From Alphaproteobacteria bacterium (GTDB lineage: Bacteria > Pseudomonadota > Alphaproteobacteria > Micavibrionales > Micavibrionaceae): DNA of 64,000 nucleotides. The position numbers and the translations under genes were made by a program. The notes under the pieces are model-generated. The model saw nothing but the letters and a program-made list of their open reading frames with translations. It was not told where the DNA came from and did not search any database. The stretch spans positions 2,066,880-2,130,879 of the forward strand of contig JAUHWR010000001.1 of the NCBI GenBank assembly GCA_030427385.1, read 5' to 3'. Shown piece after piece: positions 10,636 to 20,322 of the stretch (positions are counted from its first letter, which is position 1; each line of letters starts with the position of its first letter).

Positions 10636-11513
10636 GCGCTTTGTTTTATTATAGATTGTTGCATGATGATGCGGGCCTTATCGGCTTCATCCAAAAGAGT
10701 TTGCAGCGGCGGGATGTCGGCGTCCCATTCGATCAAGGTCGGGATATGACCCAAGTGTTCCAAGGCATGACGGTATAAATCCCAAACGTCTTGTTTGACG
10801 GGTTTGGAATGGGTGTCGATTAAGATGGTGCGCGCGCCCAGATCACGCTCGCTATGTCCCGCCAAGTGCAATTCGCCCACAGCGGCGGCATTAATGTTTG
10901 AAATATAATGAAAAGGATCAAAGCCGTGATTATGCGCCTGGACAAAAATGTTATTACAATCAAGTAGAATGCCGCAGCCGGTTTGTGCCGCAAGGGCGTT
11001 CATCAGATCATATTCCTCCATATCATTATCAGCGTAGGCCATATAGGTTGAGGGATTTTCCACGAGAATGCTGCGTTTGAAAAAATCCTGTACACGCGAA
11101 ATATTATCGCATAACAGGTTTAACGTCTCATGGGTGTATGGCAGTGGCAAAAGATCATTTAAGTGCGCATTCCCGCTGGCGCTCCAAGAGGCATGATCAG
11201 AGAGTTGAAAGGGAGAAAATATATCGATCAGCTCTTTTATCTTTTGCAGGTGATTTTGATCAATGCCATGCGCCGAGCCAAGAGAGATGCCAACAGCGTG
11301 AAAGCTTATTTCATAATCGGCGCGTAATTTTTCCAAGAAATGTCGGTGGATACCGCCGCCAAAATAGTTCTCCGGGTGAACCTCTAACCAGCCGATAGCG
11401 GGTTTCTGATCGTAAATATCGTGATAATGCGGCCCTCTTAGGCCAATACCAACAGGGTCCGGCAATGATGCCGAACCCTGATGATTTGTATTAATGTGAC
11501 GTGAATGAGTCAT
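10632..11513 (-). CDS. DUF692 multinuclear iron enzyme (BufB/MbnB-like)
   Basis: VGIGLRGPHYHDIYDQKPAIGWLEVHPENYFGGG, ISFHAVGISLGS, LSDHASWSA, ILVENPSTYM, GILLDCNNIFVQAHNHG, GELHLAGHSE, LIEWDADIPPL. Confidence 0.93.
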   Translation of the reverse strand: MTHSRHINTNHQGSASLPDPVGIGLRGPHYHDIYDQKPAIGWLEVHPENYFGGGIHRHFLEKLRADYEISFHAVGISLGSAHGIDQNHLQKIKELIDIFSPFQLSDHASWSASGNAHLNDLLPLPYTHETLNLLCDNISRVQDFFKRSILVENPSTYMAYADNDMEEYDLMNALAAQTGCGILLDCNNIFVQAHNHGFDPFHYISNINAAAVGELHLAGHSERDLGARTILIDTHSKPVKQDVWDLYRHALEHLGHIPTLIEWDADIPPLQTLLDEADKARIIMQQSIIKQSA

Positions 11514-11529
11514 GTCAATTTAAGGAAGA

Positions 11530-11886
11530 TCAATGCGCATGGTCATGATCTGCATCATCACCGTGATCTTCGTGATCGGCATCAGTAGCATCATCATCAG
11601 CATGATCTGCGGCCGGTTCTAAAGAGCCGCCTGCCAAACGTTCACAGATTCCTTTGGGAAGGTTGATCCATTCGCCTGCTTCGGCATCTGTTGCGGCCAT
11701 ACCTGCGCATGAATGGGAGCCGTTCGCGTTGCCGCAATCATTTTTTCCGGCCTTAACAACGCCGTAACATTTTTCATGCTGTACGGCTGTCTCTTCCGCA
11801 TTTGCTGCGGATGCGCCAAGGGTCATTGTTGCCGCAAAAGCGCCGGCAATAAGTGTATTTAGGGCTGTTTTTGAATGTGTGGTCAT
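11530..11886 (-). CDS. DUF2282 bufferin precursor (BufA1-like) with Asp/His-rich C-terminal tail
   Basis: Signal peptide, then EKCYGVVKAGKNDCGNANGSHSCAGMA...WINLPKGICERLAGGSL (DUF2282 core with four Cys), then DHADDDATDADHEDHGDDADHDHAH. Confidence 0.92.
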   Translation of the reverse strand: MTTHSKTALNTLIAGAFAATMTLGASAANAEETAVQHEKCYGVVKAGKNDCGNANGSHSCAGMAATDAEAGEWINLPKGICERLAGGSLEPAADHADDDATDADHEDHGDDADHDHAH

Positions 11887-11960
11887 TGATTATTCTCCTG
11901 AATAAATTGGTTAAAGTACACCCATATAGGGTACTCGATTTTACAAATAAGCCAAGTCCT

Positions 11961-12638
11961 TTAGAGGCTGTTCAGTAAGCTTGTAAAAAATGGGCGCGCG
12001 GAGGTGTTGATCTGATGGTCTTGCGTGGCGTTTTCGGGATGCGGCATCATGCCAAGAATGGTTTTATCTTTGTTGTAAATGCCCGCAATATTGGCCACAG
12101 ACCCATTGGGGTTGGCGGCATCATCACAAATTCCATTATCATTACAATATTTAAAAGCGATGGAATCGTTATCTTCGAGCTGTTTTAAGATGGCATCATT
12201 TGCAAAATAGTTACCTTCACCATGCGCGATGGGTACGTGGATCATCTCATCCGGTTTCATATAGCCGCCCTGGGCGACATATTTCAAATGCACGTTTTTA
12301 CAGATAAACTTCAGGGAATTATTATGAAGTAAAGCGCCGGGCAATAATCCCGCTTCGATTAATATTTGAAACCCGTTACAAACACCAAAAACGCGCACGC
12401 CTTTTTTTGATTGTGCGATCACATCTTTCATAATCGGTGAGTTTGCCGCCATTGCGCCGCAACGAAGATAATCCCCATGAGAGAACCCGCCGGGCAGGAC
12501 AATTAGATCAGTTTTGCCAAGATCGGTTTCTTTATGCCACACCATATTGACGTTGGTTGCGCCCGCCTGTTTCAGAGCCATTGCCATGTCATGCTCTCTG
12601 TTGGTGCCGGGGAAAGTAATCAGGGATATATTCATCAA
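11961..12638 (-). CDS. purQ: Phosphoribosylformylglycinamidine synthase subunit PurQ
   Basis: ISLITFPGTNREHDM, LPGGFSHGDYLRCGAMAA, FGVCNGFQILIEAGLLPGALLHN, MMPHPENA. Confidence 0.97.
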   Translation of the reverse strand: MMNISLITFPGTNREHDMAMALKQAGATNVNMVWHKETDLGKTDLIVLPGGFSHGDYLRCGAMAANSPIMKDVIAQSKKGVRVFGVCNGFQILIEAGLLPGALLHNNSLKFICKNVHLKYVAQGGYMKPDEMIHVPIAHGEGNYFANDAILKQLEDNDSIAFKYCNDNGICDDAANPNGSVANIAGIYNKDKTILGMMPHPENATQDHQINTSARPFFTSLLNSL

Positions 12639-12650
12639 TTCAGTGTCTTA

Positions 12651-13304
12651 TTATTGGCGTTGTCTTGCTTTGTTAAATAGCTCAATCAGCTCATCAGCAT
12701 TGGGCATTTGCCCTTCCGGTATATAAAAAGTATTGCCCAAATAAAGGGTTGGCGTGGAATAAACACGTAAATCCATTGCCAGATCTTTATTTTGCTGCAC
12801 TTTATCTTTTGCCGCCTGGCTATTCATATCAGCCACAAACTGGTCATGATTTAGCCCAAGCTCATCAGTCAGTATTTGGATTTCGGCATCATCATAATTA
12901 CGCCCGCCGCCCGCAACAAAATAATCATGAAGCGCCAAAAATTTATCCTGTTTCCCCGCAGCAAATGCCATATGCGCCATTTGTTCGGAGCGATCCCCGA
13001 AGAAAGGGAGAAACTTAAATAGGAGTTCGATTTTGCCGTCTTTTGCGGCGGCTTCGCGAATGATGGGGTCGATCTGGATACAGAACGGACATTGATAATC
13101 ATAAAATAGCGTGACGGTGAGGTCAGTCGTCTGTGTCTCATCAATTTTAACAATATGGCCCGGCGCCGCCTTGGTCATTTGTGCCATGGTGCGCCATGTA
13201 TAAAATTGAATATATGCCATGTAAATCAGCGCAATTATAATCGCCGCCAACACAAGGTTTAACGGCGTTATAATTTTTGATAATTTTAGGCGTTTTAATG
13301 TCAC
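12651..13304 (-). CDS. DsbA-family thiol oxidoreductase (CPFC)
   Basis: N-terminal TM, LFYDYQCPFCIQIDPI, cis-Pro region VYSTPTLYLGN. Confidence 0.9.
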   Translation of the reverse strand: MTLKRLKLSKIITPLNLVLAAIIIALIYMAYIQFYTWRTMAQMTKAAPGHIVKIDETQTTDLTVTLFYDYQCPFCIQIDPIIREAAAKDGKIELLFKFLPFFGDRSEQMAHMAFAAGKQDKFLALHDYFVAGGGRNYDDAEIQILTDELGLNHDQFVADMNSQAAKDKVQQNKDLAMDLRVYSTPTLYLGNTFYIPEGQMPNADELIELFNKARQRQ

Positions 13305-13306
13305 GA

Positions 13307-14095
13307 TTAGCCAGCCGGAGTATCAGTAGGTTTTTCAGCTTCTGGCGTCGCCGCATCTTTATTGGACATACGGATTTCGTCAATGACCGCTTTCAGACCA
13401 TCATAGCCAAGGTAGCCGCGGTAGATTTCACCATTGATAATAAAGCCGGGAGTTCCGCGAATGCCGATATCTCTGGCAACATTTATGTTCTTTTCAATGG
13501 TATCAACAACGGCGGGATCTTTTGCATTTTGAGCAAGAAGAGCAACGTCAATACCGGAGCTTTCCGCAAGTGTACGAAGGTTTGCTTCATCCTTTTGACC
13601 GGAAAAGCTCATGATAGCGCCGTGATAGTTAAAGAATTTTTCCTGATTCGCAGCGGCCGTTGACCATTTTGCTGCTTCCAGAGAGCTTTCACCCAAAATA
13701 GGCATTTCAACCAATGTTACTTCTACGTTGGGGTCAGCTTGAAGCAAGATTTGTAGATCGGTGAAAGCTTTTTTGCAGTAACCGCAGTTATAATCGTAAA
13801 ATTCCACAATTTTAATGTCGCCGTCCGGATTGCCAACACGGGGAAGGTCACCGGTTTTTAGGTAATCTTCATGAGTGTTCAGTTTTTCTGCCGCTTGTGC
13901 TTCTTCTTCTTCTCTTTGAGTGATCTCATGTTGTTGCAAGCTGTCGATAATCACTTGTGGATTTTCTTTGATGTAAGATTCAATCATTTGAGTAACATCG
14001 GCTTTAGAGAGAGACTTTTCATCTTGAGCGAAAGAATAGACAGATAAAACGCTGCAAAAAACAATAAGGGAAAGAATGGGTATAATACGGATCAC
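13307..14095 (-). CDS. DsbA-family thiol oxidoreductase (CGYC)
   Basis: Signal peptide; EFYDYNCGYCKKAF; GIRGTPGFIINGEIYRGYLGYDGL. Confidence 0.93.
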   Translation of the reverse strand: MIRIIPILSLIVFCSVLSVYSFAQDEKSLSKADVTQMIESYIKENPQVIIDSLQQHEITQREEEEAQAAEKLNTHEDYLKTGDLPRVGNPDGDIKIVEFYDYNCGYCKKAFTDLQILLQADPNVEVTLVEMPILGESSLEAAKWSTAAANQEKFFNYHGAIMSFSGQKDEANLRTLAESSGIDVALLAQNAKDPAVVDTIEKNINVARDIGIRGTPGFIINGEIYRGYLGYDGLKAVIDEIRMSNKDAATPEAEKPTDTPAG

Positions 14096-14168
14096 GGATA
14101 ACTCCTGTTTAAATTGTTGCCGTTAATATATAGGGCGCGATTATTATTCGCAAACATCTTCTTATTAG

Positions 14169-15530
14169 TTACCTGTCTTTTTCATTTTCTTCAATGAAAT
14201 TTATGATATCTGCGGCGCGAATGTTCTCGCTGCTGTTTTTTGCACTGTTATCTTGGACGTATCGTGCAAATTTTTTGGCATCGGGAAAGCGTTGTTGCAA
14301 AACGGCTTCTTCGGCTAGATTTAGGCGTGCATTTGTTTCATTTCCAAGACGCCCATAAGCGGTTGCAAGAAGTCTGTGGATACGAGTGGATCGTTTCTCA
14401 TCGCGCTTGGCGATGTTTAGTTCAGATATGGCGTGTTGATATTGCTCTGCGCTTGCTGAGCGGTTAGCGCTTTCGATCAAGGCATGCGCGTAGGCTGTGC
14501 GGATTAACGGCGCATTAGGGGCGAGTGACACGGCGCGTTCATAATATGGCAAGGCCTGTTCCACGCGGGAAAAATCAACCAGCATTTGGCCCTTTAATTC
14601 CTGAAAGTAAGGGTTATTTTTTTCAGCCGCGATAAGTTGATCGGTCAAACTTAGGGCCTGATCAATATTATTAGTGCGGTAGGCGGCAATGGCGCGGGCA
14701 TATTTTCCCGACATAGACGTATCGGAAGCATAATTCCATTGCACTTGTTCGGGGGAAATAAAGCCTTTTAGCTTTGCTTTCATACGGTTGAACTCTTCCA
14801 CCCAGCCGGGTGGGAAATCTTTATCTTTATTAACCGAGTTATTGACGTTGGTCCGTAACGCGCCGATGCGGTTGCTGGTGAGCGGGTGGGTGCGGACATA
14901 TTCGGATTGTTGGCTGGCGGGAAGTAATTCATTACCTTCCAGTTTTTGTAAGAAGGTCACAAGACCCGATGGATTATAACCCGCCGCGCTCATGAAGCGT
15001 AAACCCGCTTGGTCGGCGCTGGATTCATTTAAACGAGAATTGGAAAGAAAGCGGCTACTCGCCATTGTTTGCGAGCCGCCGATGATCGCGCCGGCCGCGC
15101 CGCCATCACCCGTTAATACGGCGGCGCCAATGCCCAAAATAGTGCCGATGATGGTTTCATAAGATGCCTGTTCCACGGAAGTTCGCATGCGGATTAAATG
15201 ACCGCCGCTGATATGTCCGGTTTCATGGGCAATTACGCCGATGATTTCGCCGGGATTTTCCGCGGCTTCCAATAGACCGGTATAAATAAAAATATTTGCC
15301 CCGCCCGCCACGAATGCGTTCAAATTGTTGTCTTGAATAAGGATAATATTGACATTATCCGGCACCAGCCCCGCGGCGCGGAAAATCGGCGTGGTCCAGA
15401 TTTTCAAAGTTTGTTCAATTTCGGTATCACGGATGATGGATTGTGCCTGAACCGGTGATATGAACAGAAAGGAACATGCGCCAAGGCATAAGACGTAATA
15501 GGAGAAAAGCCTGAAAAAAAATTTGTGCAT
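14169..15530 (-). CDS. M48 family metalloprotease with TPR region (BepA-like)
   Basis: GVIAHETGHISGGHLIRMR (HExxH), NESSADQAGLRFMSAAGYNPSGLVTFLQKL, TPR-like C-terminus. Confidence 0.94.
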   Translation of the reverse strand: MHKFFFRLFSYYVLCLGACSFLFISPVQAQSIIRDTEIEQTLKIWTTPIFRAAGLVPDNVNIILIQDNNLNAFVAGGANIFIYTGLLEAAENPGEIIGVIAHETGHISGGHLIRMRTSVEQASYETIIGTILGIGAAVLTGDGGAAGAIIGGSQTMASSRFLSNSRLNESSADQAGLRFMSAAGYNPSGLVTFLQKLEGNELLPASQQSEYVRTHPLTSNRIGALRTNVNNSVNKDKDFPPGWVEEFNRMKAKLKGFISPEQVQWNYASDTSMSGKYARAIAAYRTNNIDQALSLTDQLIAAEKNNPYFQELKGQMLVDFSRVEQALPYYERAVSLAPNAPLIRTAYAHALIESANRSASAEQYQHAISELNIAKRDEKRSTRIHRLLATAYGRLGNETNARLNLAEEAVLQQRFPDAKKFARYVQDNSAKNSSENIRAADIINFIEENEKDR

Positions 15531-15685
15531 TATAAAAATATATATAGAAACAGAAAAAAAGCGATTTATTTCGTATCTTTGGTTTTTAATAAGAAAATCT
15601 TTGTTTTAATAAGAATGTACTTGCGTTTTTAGCTTATCTATTATAAATAATATGCATAGATAATCAAAAAAACAAGGATGTATAT

Positions 15686-17284
15686 ATGACAGCTCCTCCC
15701 TTTGGAGATGGTGCCATTGCTGTAGATGAGCAAATTGGCGGGTATGAAGAAGATGCCGGATTAAGGTTACGTAAAGAATCGCCCGAAGAATTTTTGCATC
15801 ACAGTGTCAGGCTGAAACGCCATGCGTTTAGTGTCGCAGATGCCGCTTTTGATGTGGAATTTGTGCTGGATACTGCCGCTGTCTTGCAGGGGGGATATAA
15901 TATTATCAATACCTTTGGCCCGGCGACGGTGGAAACCATTAAATTTATGAGAGGCTTTTCAGGCTCATTTAATAATGATGTTTCCATGAAAGATGCATTA
16001 ACGCCCGTTCTTGATGTGTTGCCGAGCGTACCGGCAACGGGTCTTGCCGTTTTATCGGGGGCGCTGGTTGTATTGGCGAAAAAGACTTATGATGCGACAC
16101 AAGTCGAGCGTGATTTTGCCTATGAAGAATATGTCACTGCGCGTGCCATCGAAGAAGTGGCAACCGGAGATAACGGGATTGATGCGGAAGAATTATTATC
16201 CAGCTTTATTATGAAGTTTGACGTACGTCCGGATATATCAAAGAAAAACTGGCATCGGAAAATTGATTATTATCGCCCAAGTTTAAGAATTCTTCCCATT
16301 AAACCCGAATTTAATCAGAGGGTTGAGGAGAGAAAAGCAGAGATTAGGGCACGAGATATTCAAGAAGGTGTTGTCGTCAGTTTTGCAGGAAAGCCGCTGG
16401 AGAAAGTGCAAAAAATTGCAAAAAATTTAAAGGTTGGCGCAAGGCAGGCCGCGAGCAGCATTGATCCGCATCTTTTAACGGCATCATCTCATTTTATCAA
16501 GGGTGAGGCGCGCCGCGCTTTATTATCATCCCCGCGCGGCGGCATGGGATCATATATTCGTCAGTTCAAACAAGGTCTGGCGCATGATTTTAAAAGTGCG
16601 GTTGATGATATTAAGGAAAGCGGTTTGTTAAATACGGTGATGGTTATGCGAGAAGGGTTTAAAATTAATCGTCGCTTAGGAAAAGACAGTAAAAAATTCG
16701 AAGAAGTTGCCAGAGGCGAGAATTGGGAAGATCAAGCAATGAGACGGCGGTCTTTTTATGCGGCGGTTGCGGAGACATCGCATTACGATAAGCCGGATCA
16801 TGGAAAGGAGCGGGCGCATCAAATTATGTCACCTGCTTTGAGTGAGAGCTATACGCCGTCCTATTTTGATAAACGTCAGGTGGAAAAGCAAAGAATTACG
16901 GATATTAGTAGTAATATCAAACAGCAATTCAAAACCGCCAAAGGGTTTGTGTATGCCAATTCCTTTATGGCGATTAACGGTATATTCGGGACATTGGCTT
17001 TTTATCATATGAACGCCGAAAATGCGATTAGCATGAGCGCGGCGGCGGCGTGTTTGAACGGTGTGGCATCCTATGCGAATACATTCATGAATATTCCCCC
17101 GATGTTAAGTATTGGCAGCGGTTTGGAGCGTCAGCATACGCGTTATATTGTGACAGCGGAACGCGCTTTATCATCGCAATCAAGTGTGCGTGATGAATTA
17201 CGTAGTACGAGATCAGTGATTACAGCCATAAACGGCAATGGAACGGGGGCGCCGCTTCACGCCGCCCCCTCCAATGATCCTTAA
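15686..17284 (+). CDS. Hypothetical protein, 532 aa, with a hydrophobic segment near the C-terminus
   Basis: Long ORF with RBS (aaggatgtatatATG); no recognisable domain. Confidence 0.75.
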   Translation: MTAPPFGDGAIAVDEQIGGYEEDAGLRLRKESPEEFLHHSVRLKRHAFSVADAAFDVEFVLDTAAVLQGGYNIINTFGPATVETIKFMRGFSGSFNNDVSMKDALTPVLDVLPSVPATGLAVLSGALVVLAKKTYDATQVERDFAYEEYVTARAIEEVATGDNGIDAEELLSSFIMKFDVRPDISKKNWHRKIDYYRPSLRILPIKPEFNQRVEERKAEIRARDIQEGVVVSFAGKPLEKVQKIAKNLKVGARQAASSIDPHLLTASSHFIKGEARRALLSSPRGGMGSYIRQFKQGLAHDFKSAVDDIKESGLLNTVMVMREGFKINRRLGKDSKKFEEVARGENWEDQAMRRRSFYAAVAETSHYDKPDHGKERAHQIMSPALSESYTPSYFDKRQVEKQRITDISSNIKQQFKTAKGFVYANSFMAINGIFGTLAFYHMNAENAISMSAAAACLNGVASYANTFMNIPPMLSIGSGLERQHTRYIVTAERALSSQSSVRDELRSTRSVITAINGNGTGAPLHAAPSNDP

Positions 17285-20043
17285 GCCGCCAAACGTCTGA
17301 GGACAAAATGCAGGATGCCGCCATTTCGGTAGTAATCCAGTTCGTCCAGAGTATCAATGCGGGTCAGCAGGTCAACGCTTTCGGTTTTGCCATCTTTGCG
17401 CGTGATGGTCATTTTTAATGTGCCGCGCGGGGACAGATTGTCCAAACCTTCGATGGTGTACGTCTCACTGCCGTCCAGTTTCAAAATCGTACGGTTTTTG
17501 CCGTCTTTGAATTGCAAAGGCAAGACGCCCATCCCGATCAGGTTTGATCTGTGAATCCGCTCAAAGCTCTCTGCGATGACGGCTTCGACGCCAAGAAGGC
17601 GCGTGCCTTTTGCCGCCCAGTCGCGGGAGGAGCCAGTGCCGTATTCTTTCCCCGCAATTACAACCAGCTTTGTGCCGTTTTCGATATATTTCATGGCGGC
17701 GTCGTAAATGCTCATCTGTTCGCCGGTCGGGATATATTTGGTATAGCCGCCTTCGATATTATCCAGCATTTCGTTTTTAATACGGATATTGGCAAAGGTG
17801 CCGCGCATCATGACTTCATGATTGCCGCGGCGTGACCCGTAGGAATTAAAATCACGCGCCGCGATATCATGGCTTTGTAGGTAAGCGCCTGCCGGGCTGT
17901 TGGCTTTGATCGCGCCCGCCGGGGAGATGTGGTCGGTGGTGACGGAATCGCCCAAAAGCGCAAGGCAATTTGCGTTTTTAATCGTAGAGGCCTGCGGTAA
18001 ATCCATGGTCATGCCGTCAAAGAAAGACGGGTATTTGACGTAGGTTGAAGATGGTTTCCAGCTGTAGGTTTTGCTGGAGGCATCACCCGCAATAGCTTGC
18101 CATTCTTTTGTACCTTTGAATACATCGCTGTAGCGGTCACGGAACATGGCGGGGGTCAGGCAGGAAGCGACGGTATCGGCGATTTCCTGATTGGAAGGCC
18201 AGATATCTTTCATATAAATATCATTGCCGTTTTCATCTTGTCCGAGTGGATCTTTATAAAGGTCCACTTTCAGGGAGCCAGCCAATGCATAAGCCACAAC
18301 AAGCGGCGGCGAGGCGAGGTAGTTAGCTTTGACGTGCGGGGAAATACGCCCCTCAAAATTTCTGTTGCCGGATAGAACGCCGCAAACGGTTAGATCATCG
18401 GCTTCAATCGCTAGTCTGATCGGGTCAGGCAATGGGCCGGAATTACCGATACAGGTGGTACAGCCATAGCCAACCAGATCAAATCCCAGCGCGTCCAAAT
18501 CATCCTGTAGACCGGCTTTGTTAAGATATTCGGTCACAACCTGTGATCCGGGGGCAAGGGATGTTTTCACCCAAGGTTTTGTTTTTAACCCTTTTTTCAA
18601 GGCGTTTCGCGCCAATAGCCCTGCCGCAACCATGACGGATGGATTGGAAGTATTCGTGCAAGACGTAATCGCGGCTATGACGACATCGCCATGACTGAGA
18701 GTGTAGTCGGAATCTTTAACAGGGGCTTTCTTGGCATCAGCGACTTGTTTTAATTCCTCAAGTTTTTGCGGCGGCATTTGCCCCGCTTCATCGAGCAATT
18801 TACCTTCTTTACCGATAGGATTTAATTCCAGATGCTTACCGATAAAGGCATGGAATTCATCGGCTGCTTTGGAGAGAGCGATTTTATCTTGTGGGCGTTT
18901 TGGCCCGGCAAGGCAAGGTTCAACCGTACCCATATCCAATGCCATGGTATCCGTAAAGACCGGATCGGGGGTTTTGGCATCGCGCCACATACCTTGTTTT
19001 TTGGCATATTCTTCGACCAGTGCGACGCGCGCATCATCGCGGCCTGTGAATTTTAAATAGCGAATAGTTTCGGCATCAATCGGGAAGAAACCACAAGTTG
19101 CGCCATATTCCGGTGCCATGTTTGAAATGGTGGCACGATCCGCCAGAGACATATTATCAAGGCCGGGGCCATAGAATTCAACGAATTTACCAACCACGCC
19201 CTTGGCGCGGAGCATTTGGGTCACGGTTAAAACCAGATCGGTTGCGGTCGCGCCTTCTTTTAATTTACCTGTTAGCTTAAAGCCAACCACTTCGGGGATG
19301 AGCATGGATACAGGTTGACCGAGCATGGCGGCCTCCGCCTCGATGCCGCCAACGCCCCAACCCAGAACGGCAAGGCCGTTAATCATGGTGGTGTGGGAAT
19401 CGGTGCCGACCAATGTATCGGGATAGGCAATGTTTTTGCCGTTCTGATCTTCTTCGCTCCAGATGGTTTGACCCAGATATTCCAAATTCACCTGGTGGCA
19501 TATGCCGGTTCCGGGCGGAACCACGCGGAAATTTTTGAAGGCATCTTGTCCCCAGCGCAGGAATTCATAACGTTCTTTATTGCGCTCAAATTCACGCTCC
19601 ACGTTATGTTCAAATGATGTCGGTGTGCCGAATTCATCGACCATCACCGAATGGTCAATGACAAGATCAACCGCGGATAACGGGTTAATTTTCTCAGCGT
19701 CGCCGCCTAGATTTAAAATTGCCTCACGCATTGCCGCCAAATCCACCACGGCGGGTACGCCTGTAAAATCCTGTAGGAGTACGCGCGCCGGACGATAAGC
19801 GATTTCACGATCCGAGCGTTTTTCTTTCTGCCAATCAACCACGGATTGTGCATCTTCAACGGTTACGGAGCGGTCATCTTCAAATCGTAATAAATTCTCA
19901 AGAAGAATTTTTAATGTGAAGGGCAGGCGGTCAATATTGCCAAGTTGGGCTGCCGCATCGGGAAGAGAGAAGTAATCGTATGTTTTACCGCCGACTTCGA
20001 GTGTTTTCCTAACGTGAAGTTTGTCGTGTCCGGTTTGTGTCAT
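17281..20043 (-). CDS. acnA: Aconitate hydratase A
   Basis: QDFTGVPAVVDLAAMR, TLVGTDSHTTMINGLAVLGWGVGGIEAEAAMLGQP, AAITSCTNTSNPSVM, GYGCTTCIGNSGPL, GKEYGTGSSRDWAAKGT. Confidence 0.99.
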   Translation of the reverse strand: MTQTGHDKLHVRKTLEVGGKTYDYFSLPDAAAQLGNIDRLPFTLKILLENLLRFEDDRSVTVEDAQSVVDWQKEKRSDREIAYRPARVLLQDFTGVPAVVDLAAMREAILNLGGDAEKINPLSAVDLVIDHSVMVDEFGTPTSFEHNVEREFERNKERYEFLRWGQDAFKNFRVVPPGTGICHQVNLEYLGQTIWSEEDQNGKNIAYPDTLVGTDSHTTMINGLAVLGWGVGGIEAEAAMLGQPVSMLIPEVVGFKLTGKLKEGATATDLVLTVTQMLRAKGVVGKFVEFYGPGLDNMSLADRATISNMAPEYGATCGFFPIDAETIRYLKFTGRDDARVALVEEYAKKQGMWRDAKTPDPVFTDTMALDMGTVEPCLAGPKRPQDKIALSKAADEFHAFIGKHLELNPIGKEGKLLDEAGQMPPQKLEELKQVADAKKAPVKDSDYTLSHGDVVIAAITSCTNTSNPSVMVAAGLLARNALKKGLKTKPWVKTSLAPGSQVVTEYLNKAGLQDDLDALGFDLVGYGCTTCIGNSGPLPDPIRLAIEADDLTVCGVLSGNRNFEGRISPHVKANYLASPPLVVAYALAGSLKVDLYKDPLGQDENGNDIYMKDIWPSNQEIADTVASCLTPAMFRDRYSDVFKGTKEWQAIAGDASSKTYSWKPSSTYVKYPSFFDGMTMDLPQASTIKNANCLALLGDSVTTDHISPAGAIKANSPAGAYLQSHDIAARDFNSYGSRRGNHEVMMRGTFANIRIKNEMLDNIEGGYTKYIPTGEQMSIYDAAMKYIENGTKLVVIAGKEYGTGSSRDWAAKGTRLLGVEAVIAESFERIHRSNLIGMGVLPLQFKDGKNRTILKLDGSETYTIEGLDNLSPRGTLKMTITRKDGKTESVDLLTRIDTLDELDYYRNGGILHFVLRRLAA

Positions 20044-20281
20044 TTGAAAGTGTCCTTTGTATAAAGAGATGGGGCAGAATTTTGAATGATCAATCTATCA
20101 AATAAAGTTTAAAGCAAAGTAAAGGTTGTGGGAAGGGGGGAGTTTTTATGTATGTTTTATATTCGGAATTGTAAATTAGGTAAAAAATTACAATTAATTC
20201 AATTGGATATAAAATGTCAAAATTCCGCCACAATGTTTTGAGATACTAAATTTAGATTAAAGTTTTGTTCTCCTCTTCATG

Positions 20282-20312
20282 AACCGCCGCTCTTTTGAGC
20301 GGTGGTTTTTTA
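20282..20312 (+). terminator. Rho-independent terminator on + strand
   Basis: AACCGCCGCTC-tttt-GAGCGGTGGTT-TTTT (11-bp stem with one G-T). No + strand CDS lies directly upstream. Confidence 0.7.
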
Positions 20313-20322
20313 ATGGGAGAAA

